A stretch of 64,000 bases of DNA from the NCBI GenBank assembly GCA_948474755.1, contig CAOLHI010000954.1, positions 201,501 to 265,500 on the forward strand, in the 5' to 3' direction. The position numbers were made by a program, and so were the translations under genes. Numbering within the stretch: the first letter of the stretch is position 1; each line of letters starts with the position of its first letter. Below the pieces are notes generated by a model. That model was not told the origin of the DNA and made no database searches. It saw only the letters and a program-made list of their open reading frames with translations. This document shows positions 1 through 10,355 of this stretch, piece after piece. Origin of the DNA: Ctenosaura bakeri. Taxonomy: Eukaryota; Chordata; Lepidosauria; Squamata; Iguanidae.

Positions 1-1534
1 GAAAGATTCACAAAAAAGGCTTCCCACAGCTCAAAAATGAAATGGGGCTTCCTGAATTTTGACTTATTTTTCTGGATCTCACATAAAAAGAAAAGGGGGA
101 AAGCTTTAGGAGCAGGAAGTATGGGGGCAAAATGATTTCAGCTTCTCCTGGAAGTACACATAGAGTACATGCTAATATGTTTGAATCATAATGCTTTTGT
201 AATGCCCGCCAAGACCCAGGTCCCCAATCTCTTGCTCCAGGGAGTAGGCAGGAAAAGCACATGTTTTAGAAAAAAACCCACACCCTACCTTTTGGCAACC
301 TCACAGAAAAAGGGCATCTGAAGGGCACCCTGCAAACCTCCCACTGCCAATGCCCACAAGTGACACTCCCACTTGGGTTTGGAATCAAGCTTTCACCTCA
401 GTTCATCTCAAAGCCCTTTGCCCTCTACTACAATCATAGCCAGCTCACATACTATGGGAGACCTTTATAGAGGGCTTCTGAAGTCCCTTGAAGAGAAATT
501 ATATGCCCACAGATACTGCCGAAGTACGGGTTAAGCAGTAATGGCAGCATGATCGCAGACATGATGCCCCTTTTTATTCCCCAGTGTTGAGTCTGAAGGT
601 TTCTCTACCAGATCTTGTACCCAAATAGGCTGTTACTGAGTTCAGGCCTATTTCTTTTCATATCCAAAAGGGCTTCTTTGAATAATGCTATCCTCTGAGA
701 GCTCTGAATGGTCAAATATTCATCATTTGACCAACCTGCCAAGATAATTAGGACATGTCATTAAGGGTACCCTCATGGCAAAGGGTGACCCAGAATTTAG
801 ATTTCACTCAGTCCACCCACATCATCTGAGTTTACTTGGATTCAAATGCTAGTGTTCTTGGTGAGTCATGTCCATGGGCTGCTCAGTAACCTGTGCTACG
901 TTCAATACTGTCAGTACATTTTTAGAATGGACACCGAAGGTTGAGCAGGTATATAATGCCTCACACACTATTTAGATGATGTCCTCAATGTCCACATTCC
1001 TCTGAGAGCAGCTCAGACTTTAGCATGAGAGATTGGTATCCTTTGTTTTATTTTACTAGATCCTGGAGACCAACCCAATAGGAGCTAGTACAGAAGACGT
1101 ATACTTAGAATTAAAGAATACTGAGGTCAAAAATTTGGTTTGAGAATTGTTGGACTGTTTGGAGCATTATTTGAGCATTACATATGCAAAAATGCTCCTG
1201 TTTTCTTCAGGTTTTATTCTTTTTGGTGGTATAAATAAGGAGGAAGGGGGAGTCATTTGATTGCTGCTATTACTAAGTAACTAGGTCAGAAATTTTTGCT
1301 TGTATACTGCAAGTCATCCACATGTCTAACACTGAACTTACTTTCTGTCTACCACTCACTTAATCAACACTCACTAGAGCCTTGGATATTCGTAACTTGT
1401 AAGGAAAAGGTACAACCTGAAAACTATAGCAAAGGACACACACGTATCTGTCTAAACAAAGTCCAGGAATCAAAACAGAAGACTGCTTGTTTGCTAACTC
1501 ATTGGTTCAACAAACGAAAAATTCAACTTCTGCC
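1..1534. other. No recognised feature
   Basis: I see no open frame with family resemblance, no repeat family I can name and no RNA gene here. The sequence is ordinary AT-leaning non-coding DNA. Confidence 0.6.
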
Positions 1535-1573
<39 letters not shown>

Positions 1574-1625
1574 GGAAAGGGAAAGGGAAAGGGGAAGGAA
1601 AAGGAAATGGAAATGGAAATGGAAG
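1535..1625 (+). repeat. Purine microsatellite (GAAA)n to (GGGAAA)n to (GGAAAT)n
   Basis: A run of GAAA units passes into GGGAAA units and then GGAAAT units. The change of unit along one purine tract is typical of slippage with point mutation. A 125-residue open frame across it is a by-product, with a Lys/Arg/Glu-rich translation. Confidence 0.95.
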
Positions 1626-2295
1626 ATTTTTCAAGCACTGCTAACTCTTAATGTCACACATGAAGGTGATTGATTGTATTGTGTGATATAAGAAACTATG
1701 CTCAAGAATTTTGTTTGGGATATTCTTGTTTTTCAATAGATTACTTTGGTGTTTCTGTGGATATTTTCCAGCAGCAACATATCAAAATGCCCACCTGCTG
1801 ACTGCTTTATGGTTTTGACTGAAACATGAAATTTTGGTGCATATATGAGCATTGTTATACATACAGTGAATATAGTATACCTGTTACCAACCCACACACC
1901 TCCACCAGATTTGATATTGTTTAATTGGTGAAATATAATTTAATTAGAAAAATACATTAATAGACATTGATATAACATGGACCCTGATGTGACTGTAAGG
2001 TCAAGTTGGGCAAAAGAAAAATACTAGTTGAACATGTATGCTGCAAAGTAGGTCAGAGATCCCCTCTAGGCATAGTCAAAGTGATTGTCAGGACAGTCGC
2101 TAGGTAACTTCAGAGATAATTGGTCAAGCTGTAACATCTCTGCTACATACAATAGTGATAGGAAGTCCCCACCAAACCACTGATTGTTTCAGCCCCTTTT
2201 CCTAGCACCTGGACATTTCCCTCCATTGTCCCTATACCTGTCCATTGTTACAGAGCTATTACAACAGCCATTAACTCTTTGTCACTTAACACTAA

Positions 2296-2412
2296 GGCCA
2301 TTTCCACACTAGCGCTATTATGCCACTTGCAACATCTTATGCAAACCCAAGGATTCCATAGGATCTTGCAAGTGGAATAATAGCACTATAATAGTCTAGA
2401 GTGGAAATGGTC
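2296..2412. mobile_element. Short hairpin MITE, Harbinger-like ends (117 bp)
   Basis: The left end GGCCATTTCCACACTAG and right end CTAGAGTGGAAATGGTC are inverted repeats, and the arms share an inverted 'aggattccataggat' type core. It belongs to the hairpin family seen ten times in this window. It lies inside the LTR, so it entered after the LTR. Flanking triplets (TAA left, TGC right) do not match in this copy. Confidence 0.8.
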
Positions 2413-2500
2413 TGCGACTCCATCTGGATCCTGTTGTTCACACTGCAACTTGCATTGTTTGCTTGGCCATTCACACCCTTGCCCTCCAGGCACATTTTGG

Positions 2501-2510
2501 GTATAAAAAC
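2501..2510 (+). promoter_or_regulatory. Putative LTR TATA box
   Basis: GTATAAAAAC stands inside the LTR-like block at the position expected for a U3 promoter. Activity is not implied, because the element is old and interrupted. Confidence 0.4.
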
Positions 2511-2932
2511 CCTCAGTTCTGAGCAGTCAGATACAGGATCTTGCTTGCTGAACACCACACTGTTGCTATGAATTCCAAACAAGTACTGTCCTTAGGTGCA
2601 AGTCTAAGCCACATTGCTGCTTTCTTTGCTGCTCTCTGGACTGGTGATTATCACCTAAACCCCTAAAAATCCACTGTCAACCACTTTCCTCTCTTTCCCT
2701 TTAGTTAGCTCTTATGTGAGTGAATGATTGCTTGAATCTTATACGTGCTTGTTTATTTTAGCTTATTTTGGAATCTTTGGCTGGTTCTTTCTTGCAGAGA
2801 CCCCATAAACCTTATTGGAAGATCTTGTTAGGTTACCCCCCCCGTCTCACAGGCCTAATTAATTCCCTACTGTCACATGGAGGTACTGACATTGTGAGTG
2901 GACCCCTGAGTCACTCATGTTTTGGGGTAACA

Positions 2933-4790
2933 CCTCCCTCTTCATGAGACTGGTATCCATGAGTTTCAGTTATCCATGCTGAAATGTAGTCTGAAAACAT
3001 TTTGTTCCCATCTCTTTTTGGACCATACATTGTTATGTTTTGTTTTTATCTTTCTCTTCTTTCTCTTAGATTCTAAAGTTCTTTCTCTTAGATTCTAAAG
3101 TTCTGTCAAGTATCAGGGCCTTCTCTCCAAGCAGTGCACTCATTTCAATACCTACATTGTATTCATATCACTGAAAAAAAAATAGTGTTTTTTTATCCAC
3201 TCTTCTTGTTATCCATGATAAGTTTGGGAACAAAGAGGATCTAATGTATTCACAGAAGCATAAGTGGGACAGATATATAAGTTGCCTCTATCTTCTTCTT
3301 ATTTGTATTCAGATCAACTTTGGAAAAACACCTGCATGTACAATATGCCGCTGTAGGCTCCCTAAATTTGATTGGGGACCCTAGAAAAAGCACATGCAAT
3401 CTCTACACATATAGTTTGTACACCTGAAAAACTTTTCCAGTGTTATGTTAATGTGTAATATGCACTATTGCAACTTCTTGAAAAGGGGCAACATCCCTGC
3501 ACAAACTGCTGTATCCCAATGTCCACACTACCTGGGCCATTCACCCATGTGGGCAAGCTAGTTCACTTTTCTCCATGCAGTCCTAGCCAGAGAACAAACT
3601 TTCTAGAAGATGCAGTGGGAACTCCCTGCCATATAAACCTCTAAACAAATGAATCTCTAAACAAAACCCATGGCTACTGCTTGCTATGACAAAAGAATAA
3701 CCTGTATTTCTCACTGTTTCACTATTAGCTGGAAGGTACTGATGCAAAAAATTTTAAAAAGAAAAAAAAAAGATTTCTCATGGACAGATAATCAATTGGA
3801 CTCCATTGACAGAAAATATGTCTTCAAGACTGCCTAAGACAGTTCAATGCTGTGTGCGTGCCACTAGAGATGCTAGCTAGCTCTGTATCTGAGCTCCAGT
3901 TACAAAGGGGGTGGGGTGGGGGAGAAACACCACAGAGCCTTTAGGTATCCGGCAGTGATTTTAGCTATTATTTTTCTCTTTTATGATGTTACCTTTTAAA
4001 CTGTCTTTGAGATCTTTGTTGTAGACTAGTACCCTGTGGCACTGGCCTGGCGTTAAGACACTTCAGTGAGATACAGCACATAAAAGCGTACTCTATAAGT
4101 GTGACGAATGGCAATGACAAGGTTGGGCTGGAGCTAACTTGTGAACCATCTAGTGAATTGAAAAAGCCTGCATGCTCTGCCTTCGAGGAGCAGTGTAAGA
4201 ATCTGGGCAATGCCAGGTTGTGTGCTAGAGGCAGGTGCCTTGCTGGGAACACAAAGGAAGTGTACAATCCCTTATTAACATACTCAGTATCTCAACTCAC
4301 TCTTTAGAAAACAAATCTGGAGTGTCGGTAACCAACTATGCTCTTCCTAATAAGGTAGATAATGCGTGGAGAAGCCGAATTGACTATGTCTGAAGCTTTT
4401 GAACTATGTAATGGGTGGATACAAAAGCTCTGCATAGGTGTCCCCAAAAGACTAGTGTTGATATTAAAACAAAGTGGATAGAACTGCCTAAAAGCAATGC
4501 AGCTCAATAGACACAGCAGTTTTAAGAGCTTTAGGGCCTAACTCGATGTGCATTAATGTGTGCTACATAACAGTGCCATCAAGGTTTGTTTGTTTAATTA
4601 AAATAAAATGCAGGGGACTCCAATTGGGACCATTCCACAGTGCACAGAGAGCAGATGTTTAACCCTTCCCACTGCAATCTTGGCCCAAAGAAAACAAAAT
4701 AAAAGGTGCTCTTAGCACTGCAATTAATAATAGAAATATGTTCCTGTCTAGCTTGCAACTGTCCTGGTTTGGATAGACTGGGCACATCAT
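2933..4790. other. No gene; mostly unrecognised sequence
   Basis: Apart from a perfect 22-bp tandem duplication at 3057-3100, short A-runs near 3175 and 3760 and a G-rich patch near 3908, I see nothing I can name. Overlapping small frames on both strands (3989-4507) have no family resemblance. Confidence 0.55.
3057..3100 (+). repeat. Perfect 22-bp tandem duplication (2 copies)
   Basis: The unit beginning ttctttctcttagattc occurs at 3057-3078 and again, identical, at 3079-3100. The identity suggests a recent local duplication. Confidence 0.95.
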
Positions 4791-4799
4791 ATCTTTGTC

Positions 4800-4965
4800 A
4801 TTCCTTTTCATTCTACCCAGCTGTCCCAATTTGGCAGGGGCAATCATAGTGAATCCTCTGCTTTCCCACTTTTTCAGCTGCTGTCACGATGTCTCCGTTC
4901 TTCACTCCTCCTTCCACATTCCCACTTTGTCCTCCACTTATTTCATTTGCTGTAAACTGACTTCA
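4800..4965 (-). repeat. Unclassified dispersed repeat, family A
   Basis: The reverse strand reads like other copies at 6205-6300, 30595-30740 and 40095-40205. Shared phrases are 'gggacattttaaaa'-type and 'tttgggacagctggg' wording and a purine-rich 'ggaggagaga' stretch. I cannot assign it to a transposon class. Confidence 0.5.
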
Positions 4966-5041
4966 AAATGTTAAAGTAGCTTGCACTCAGTTAACTGGAA
5001 GAAAAGGAGAGGGTGGAATCTTGTCCTTCTCAACAGACTCT

Positions 5042-5948
5042 GGCCATTTCCACACTACACTGTAATAATGCTATTATCTCACTTTCAACATCCCATGGAA
5101 TCCTGGGAATGGCATCTTAGGGTGGGGCACTTATAATTCTCAGCCGGAGAGCTCTTTGGCCTCAGTAAACTACAAACCTCAGAATTCCACAGGATATTGA
5201 CAGTAAAATAATAGAATCATAGAATCATAGAGTTGGAAGAGACCACAGAGGCCATCCAGTCCAACCCCTGCTATGTTGGAACACCCATCAAAGCATCCCA
5301 ACAGATGGTCATCCAGCCTGTGCTTAAAAACTTCCATAGAATGAGACTCTCCACCACCCTCCAAGGCAGCATATTCCACTGCCAGACAGCTCTGAACATC
5401 AGGAAGTTCTTTCTGAGGTTCAGGTGCAATTTCCTTTCCTGCAGCTTGAATCCATTGCTCCTTGTCCTAGTCTCTAAAGCAGTAGAAAATAGCCCCACTC
5501 CCTCCTCAACATGACATCCCTTCAAATATTTAAACATGGCTATCATGTCCTCTCTTAAATATGGCTATCATGTCCCCTTCTCTTCTGCAGACTAAACATA
5601 CCCAGCTCCCTAAGCCACTTCTCATAGGGCATGGCTTCCAGACCCTTCATCATTTTGGTCACCCTTCTCTGGACACGCTCCAGCTTGTCAATATCCTTCT
5701 TGAATTGAGATGCCCAGAACTGGACACAGTATTCCAAATGAGGTCTAACCAAAGCAGAATAGAGTGGTACCATTACCTCCCTTGATCTAGACACAATACT
5801 CCTCTTGATGCAACCAAGAATCGCATTGGCTTTCTTGGCTGCTGCATCACACTGCTGACTCATGTTCAGCTTGTGATCTACCAAGACTCCTAGATCCCTT
5901 TCACACGTACTGTTAATAGCATTGTAACAGTGTAGTGCAGAAATGGCC
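5042..5948. mobile_element. Hairpin MITE split by a CR1 insertion
   Basis: The left part (5042-5208) starts GGCCATTTCCACACTACAC. The right part (5914-5948) ends GTGCAGAAATGGCC. Together they give the usual ~200-bp member of the family, with the 'tctcagccggagagctctttggcctcagtaaactacaaa' type middle. The whole is flanked by the triplet TCT on both sides (5039-5041 and 5949-5951), a 3-bp target duplication. The CR1 between the halves is flanked by TAATAG. Confidence 0.85.
5215..5913 (-). mobile_element. CR1 LINE, 5'-truncated 3' end with RT C-terminal remnant
   Basis: On the reverse strand the open frame at 5555-5962 contains the CR1 ORF2 C-terminal wording [20 protein letters not shown], then [18 protein letters not shown], then [17 protein letters not shown]. 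The 3' end carries the CR1 terminal repeats (two 'attctatg' units read on the minus strand). It is cut at its 5' end at about 5913, as is usual for target-primed LINE insertions, and TAATAG stands on both sides (5209-5214, 5914-5919). An imperfect 25-bp internal duplication (5531-5575) is peculiar to this copy. It is not functional. Confidence 0.95.
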
Positions 5949-5951
5949 TCT

Positions 5952-6204
5952 GGGAAAAGCAAACCTCTGTAGCCTTTCTTAAGCTTGTGTGTTCTTCCTC
6001 ATTAGTAATTTTGTCATTTTGAGCACACTCTGATGTTGGTTGGCCACACAGGGCCTGGTTTCCATCTGTGAAGTCCTGGAGAATATGCCCTTTCTCAGCT
6101 GCATTTAGCATGTCTCAGTTTGCTTCCATGGCTCCTTCTGCCTGCAGGAGTTACTGTGACTCCATTTAGAGACTGTGCAGGCCAGAGCAAAGATGAAAAA
6201 AAGA
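5952..6204. other. No recognised feature
   Basis: Short intervening sequence with no feature I can name. Confidence 0.5.
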
Positions 6205-6300
6205 GTCCTGAAATTATTTTTGTACTTTGTACTCAAATTACTCAGCAAGGACCAGACTGAGCAGAGGAGAGGAGAGGAGAAAGAGAGTGCATTTCTGAAC
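6205..6300 (+). repeat. Unclassified dispersed repeat, family A (fragment)
   Basis: The stretch from 'tttgtactttgtactcaa' through the gagaggagagg purine patch matches the copy at 30595-30740 in order and wording. Class unknown. Confidence 0.45.
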
Positions 6301-6479
6301 TTGCGGCCATTGTGAAGTGAAACAGTCTGTGTTATGCAACCATGAATTGTTTCTTGGGTAAAAAAAAGAAATACAGATAATTTTTTAAAAGCAGGTGAAG
6401 GTGAGAAGCCCTTCCAACTTAAAAAGAAAAAACTCCTCTTCCCTCCTCCTTATCTTTACAACTTGCCTTTTACCTAAAC

Positions 6480-7790
6480 TCATGACTCAAGGTGGCTTAC
6501 AATCAGTCACATAGGGACGTGGGGGTGGGGGTGGGTGATTTGCCCCAGGTGGCAATGTTTTTGGGGCATCTCAGCCTGTAACCATGCCCCCATGTGCCAT
6601 GGCTATGTCCCCGTGCCTTGGCCACACCCCTACACACTATAGGCATGCCCCCGCACACATTGGCCACACCCTGCGTGCCATAGCCCTGCCCCCTCCCACC
6701 CCCTCCACACACTCCAAAGCTCCACCACTGCTTACAATATTTTTAAAAAATGCAACAAAGTCAGAAAAGAACAATATTACAATAGATCAAATTATTATCA
6801 ACACTAGGAACAATTTTAAAACATACAAGTAACGTATCAAAAAGCAGTTTAAAACAGTACAATTAAAACAATACAGCAGACTCTTAAACACATTTTTTGA
6901 AAAAACACAAAAACCTAAGTTCTAAAAAGGCCTGTCAGAATAAAATAGTCTTTGCCTGCTGACAGAAGGTCAACAAGGGGAGGGCCACTCTAGTTGCCTG
7001 GGAAAAAGAGTTCCAGAGCCTGGGGCAGCCCCTGAGAAGACCCAATAACCTATCACCACAAATCAAGCCTATGAAAGTGGAAGGACAAAAAGAATGGTAT
7101 CTCCTGGGCCTGGCCATATTGGGAGATGTGGTCTGTTGGATACAAAAGGCCTATGCTGTATAGGGCTTTTTTGCTCATAACCAGCAGTTTGAATTGTGCC
7201 TAGCAATGGACTGACAGCCAGTGTAGCTGTTGTAACAGGAGAGTTGTATGTTCCCTGGAGCCAGCCCCAGGTAACAATCTGGCTGCAGCTCTTTGCTTCA
7301 ACTGAGGTTTCCAGACACTCTTCAAAGGCTGCACCGCCTCTCAGTTTGCCTTCCCCACTTTTGGCATTATCTTTGGCAGTCCATCTCCTTCCTGGTGGGT
7401 TCTGAGGGCAGAAAACTGGCTCCTCAGTTCCTAAAGAGAACTTTTTCAACAACTGCCCCCAAACTGTGGAATGATCTGCTGGAAGAGATCTGCTTGGTGA
7501 ATACACTTTCTGCATTTAAGACAGAAAGGTAGCCCAATCTCTTCTGGCAGGCCTATCCAGATGGTTTTTAAATTATAAATTTTTAAATTATGAGTAAATT
7601 GTCTTAATATGTATGCCTTTTATGCTTTTTTCTCCAACTTGTTAGGTATTTTTAATTGGCATTAGTGTTTTGAATGTGCTTTGTATCTCTTTGTCACCGT
7701 ATTTTAATTTGTTGTTCTTTGCCTTTCATAGGGAGAGGCAGACAAGAAATTGTTATTGTTGTTGTTGTTGCTATTGTATCATTATCTCTT
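6480..7790 (+). mobile_element. L2-like LINE remnant with GTT-repeat tail
   Basis: The part from 7430 carries the typical C-terminal L2 wording: an LWNDLLEEI-like translation, then a 3' untranslated region, then a 3' tail with (GTT)n at 7750-7773. The part at 6739-7300 ('aaaggcctgtcagaataaaatagtctttgcctgctgacag...') is a separate old LINE-associated repeat block common in lizards, so the copy is rearranged. A hAT element is inserted at 6504-6730. Several frames on both strands (up to 148 residues) come from this dead copy. Confidence 0.6.
6504..6730. mobile_element. Non-autonomous hAT element with perfect 8-bp target duplication
   Basis: The element starts CAGTCACATAG and ends CTCCACCACTG, a degenerate CAGTGGCGTAG-type terminal repeat. 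CTTACAAT stands directly on both sides (6496-6503 and 6731-6738), an exact 8-bp target duplication diagnostic of the hAT superfamily. The inside is GC-rich with several 'catgcccc' and 'tggccacac' phrases and encodes no transposase. It resembles the element at 39601-39785. Confidence 0.9.
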
Positions 7791-8360
7791 TATTGTTGCT
7801 ATTGCATCAGTATCCTTGATGCATGGCCATATACTGGCTGCTAACAGTAATTCTGACAGGGACAAGAATGTTGTTTTACTGTTGACTACAGAGATACAGT
7901 GTATAAATGTAAGGACCAGACCCAAGAGACTCCTTGGACTTCTCATCTGACTTGGATGGTCTGCAGAACTTCTCTAAGTGTTAAACAACCCCCTGTCTCC
8001 CCAACATTGTTATTATACAACTCTGGTGCTTCTAATCTACCCTAAATGAATCACAACACAAGGTGCTCCTGTGTGCATGCCAAAAACTGGATTGGGAATA
8101 AACTGCTACTTGGTCTCCAAATGAGGAAACAGACAAATTATTTTTTTTCCAAAGGCAATGTTTCAAGCTCTGGTCCCATAATCCCACTGAGATTATAACA
8201 ATGAGACCACAATGATGGTTAGGTCTGAAAGGAATAGCAATTGAACAGATCTGGAGCACAATAAGTTGCCCACAGGTTATCAGGGCTTTGCTGTTGTTTG
8301 CCTTTTTGTTTGAAATGTACTTTTGTACGAACCATTTAAATCCATTCCCTTAGTCCTCAC
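7791..8360. other. No recognised feature
   Basis: Plain sequence after the L2 tail, with no gene or repeat family I can name. Confidence 0.5.
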
Positions 8361-8361
8361 C

Positions 8362-8572
8362 TGTTTGTTGTTTGTTATGCACTGACTTATGGAGATCCAT
8401 AACTGGGTTTTCTTGGAAACATTTATTCTGAGGAGGGTTTCAATTGCTTTCCTCTGAAGCAGAGAATGTGACTTGTCCAAGATCAACAAGCAGTTTTCCA
8501 GGGCTCAGCAGGGATTCAAACCCTGGTCTTTCAGAGCACCATACCTATGCTTAAACCACTGAACCATTCTAG
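8362..8572 (-). mobile_element. tRNA/MIR-like SINE (old copy)
   Basis: On the reverse strand it starts with a tRNA-like head whose B box reads GGTTTGAATCCC (8511-8524 region). The body follows ('agtcacattctctgc', 'gaaaaccc', 'gacttat') and ends in a GTT/AAC tail. The same SINE type is at 49908-50096, 60911-61104 and 62690-62850. It is a retroposed copy and not a tRNA gene. Confidence 0.75.
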
Positions 8573-9938
8573 GTACGCCAGATCCAAGAGCTATTTACCT
8601 TGTACTCATTCCTTCAGCTTCTTTCCTGCCAGGTGGTTCTCCCTCTTTTCCTTTGCTTTAATTGCTCTCCTAGGCTATGAGACCATTCATTTTTTTCCTG
8701 TGAGTAAATCATATTGATTTTACTTTATTGTGTTCTGACTGTGCTGAAATTGGAGACCCTAATATCTTGTCTAAAACTGTTTTTTTCTCAGCCCAACGAA
8801 ATGCACTGAATTCATTAAAAAATATATATCTAAAAGTATTAGCATTATGTTTGCATACCGACCATGGCAGAGGAAGGAACGCCCAGCTGAAAGTGAAGAT
8901 TTTCTTCCTGTATCTCGTTTGGAATGGATATGTATATATAAAAAAATCAAACTGAAGAATATGAGTTTATTCAGATCATTTAATCTATCTCTTTCATAGG
9001 GGATTTCCTGACAACCCAGGTGATGCTGGAGTATTTATACCACGAAACACAGACAGGGTTGGAGAAGAGCCTGAAGTGGGAAGTGCCAGAATGAATAAGA
9101 ATATAATAACATTTTCTTGATGAAATAATGCTTCCATGTCAGAAAAAAAAACCCCTGAAACTGTCAGCATTCCTTTGTAGGGCTCTCTCAGGCTTAAGAA
9201 AGGGTCCTTGACAGTTCTCGCACTGCCTTTAAATATCTTATTGAAATGTAGATTAAGACTGTACATCTTATAATAGTTGGAAAGCCTTTTCATTTTAAGT
9301 CTTGTAGAAAACCAAGAATTAAGTAAGTATTAACTTTAGCAGTTATATTTCAGCGTTTTTCTTCAGGTTGATCCCTCCTAGACCTAATATTTAGATTTAT
9401 TTAAAGAGACAGTAGATTACCTGCCACTACAGTAGGATGGCATTATGCATTCCCAGCAATTGCTATAAAATAAGATTGATTGCATCCATAACGTTGCTGT
9501 CTTTCATGCATTTTATATAAATTCACACAGAAGGCCTTTCATTTGTACAGACAGTTCAGTGGTTCCATTTTTATGTCATGATTTTAAGACTCTCTAACAC
9601 AGTCTACCACTATTCTCTCTCTTTTTTAGCTGTAAAAGTCTTGATCTGAAAACATATGGAATATAAAGTATCAATTGGAATTTTTATTTATGTATTTATT
9701 AAGTTTATTTTGGTCTTCTAACCTTCAATAAGATAGTCTTGCTGTTGGGGCTTTGTCACTACTGAATCATACATATGAAGCTTTTGTATGTAGCCACTGA
9801 ATTTCTACATCAAAAGAAGAGCTTACAAAAGTTGTTGGGGGTTTTTTGGGGTTTTTTTTTTTTTTTTTGGAAAACAGCTACCAGAATTCTCAGTCAGTAT
9901 GGCCAGTAGGATTCTAGGAATTGTATTTCTAAAACTTA
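8573..9938. other. No gene; unrecognised sequence
   Basis: I see no feature apart from a long T run (about 9850-9868) and a TTTA-rich patch near 9683. No frame resembles a known protein. Confidence 0.55.
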
Positions 9939-10355
9939 GGTCATTTCTGCATGGTGTTGCAGTCCAGTGATAGGGATGCAATGGCAGTGGTCTGTGGGTC
10001 ATTCTTTTGCACAATGTCATTGTAGTCCTGCAGCCATCGCATCCCCACATGTTGCGATCACAGGATATTAATTTAACAAGAAAAATCCATTAAGTGCCTG
10101 CAATCACATGATATTCCCATCACCCCTGGCCATGCGGAAGGGCCAGAAGTACAATCATGCACTTCCTTCCTCAGCATAGCATGAGAAAGAGGCCAGCTGC
10201 ACTGCAGAAGGAAGGAGTGTGTCGCTCAGGCTTCGTTCCACCAGAAGCCATTCAGGTGCAGGGGGGAGCATTCCCGTCATGCCCCCTTCCCAGCAAAGCC
10301 GCTGCCAGGATCATAACAGGACATCAGTGGGAACCAGTGAGGTGTGGAAATGGTC
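9939..10355. mobile_element. 0.4-kb MITE, second internal type (Harbinger-like ends)
   Basis: The left end GGTCATTTCTGCATGG and right end AGGTGTGGAAATGGTC are inverted repeats close to those of the other MITEs here. Flanking triplets are TTA and TCA, one mismatch. The interior (two 'atcacaggatat/atcacatgatat' phrases, then GC-richer sequence) differs from the 0.4-kb family at 14120 and others. Confidence 0.7.

Larger units (their letters stand above)
1882..2932 (+). mobile_element. Endogenous retrovirus-type LTR (old, probably solo)
   Basis: The block starts TGTTACC and ends GGGTAACA, which are inverted copies of each other as expected for LTR ends (TG...CA). A TATA box (GTATAAAAAC, 2501-2510) lies about two thirds along, and a CATAAA at about 2804 could be a weak poly(A) signal. 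The first ~380 bases match a second copy at 50097 in the same orientation, so this is a dispersed family. A small MITE (2296-2412) sits inside. I see no flanking target duplication. The right end is uncertain: an alternative end is ...TGTCACA at 2877, with internal sequence following. No gag, pol or env frame is present. The class is not determined. Confidence 0.55.

Noticed and set aside
5555..5962. 135-residue minus-strand frame as a gene
   Set aside because: It is the CR1 ORF2 C-terminal part, truncated at its 5' side and flanked by a target duplication.
7069..7515. 148-residue minus-strand frame
   Set aside because: It is antisense to an L2-like remnant.
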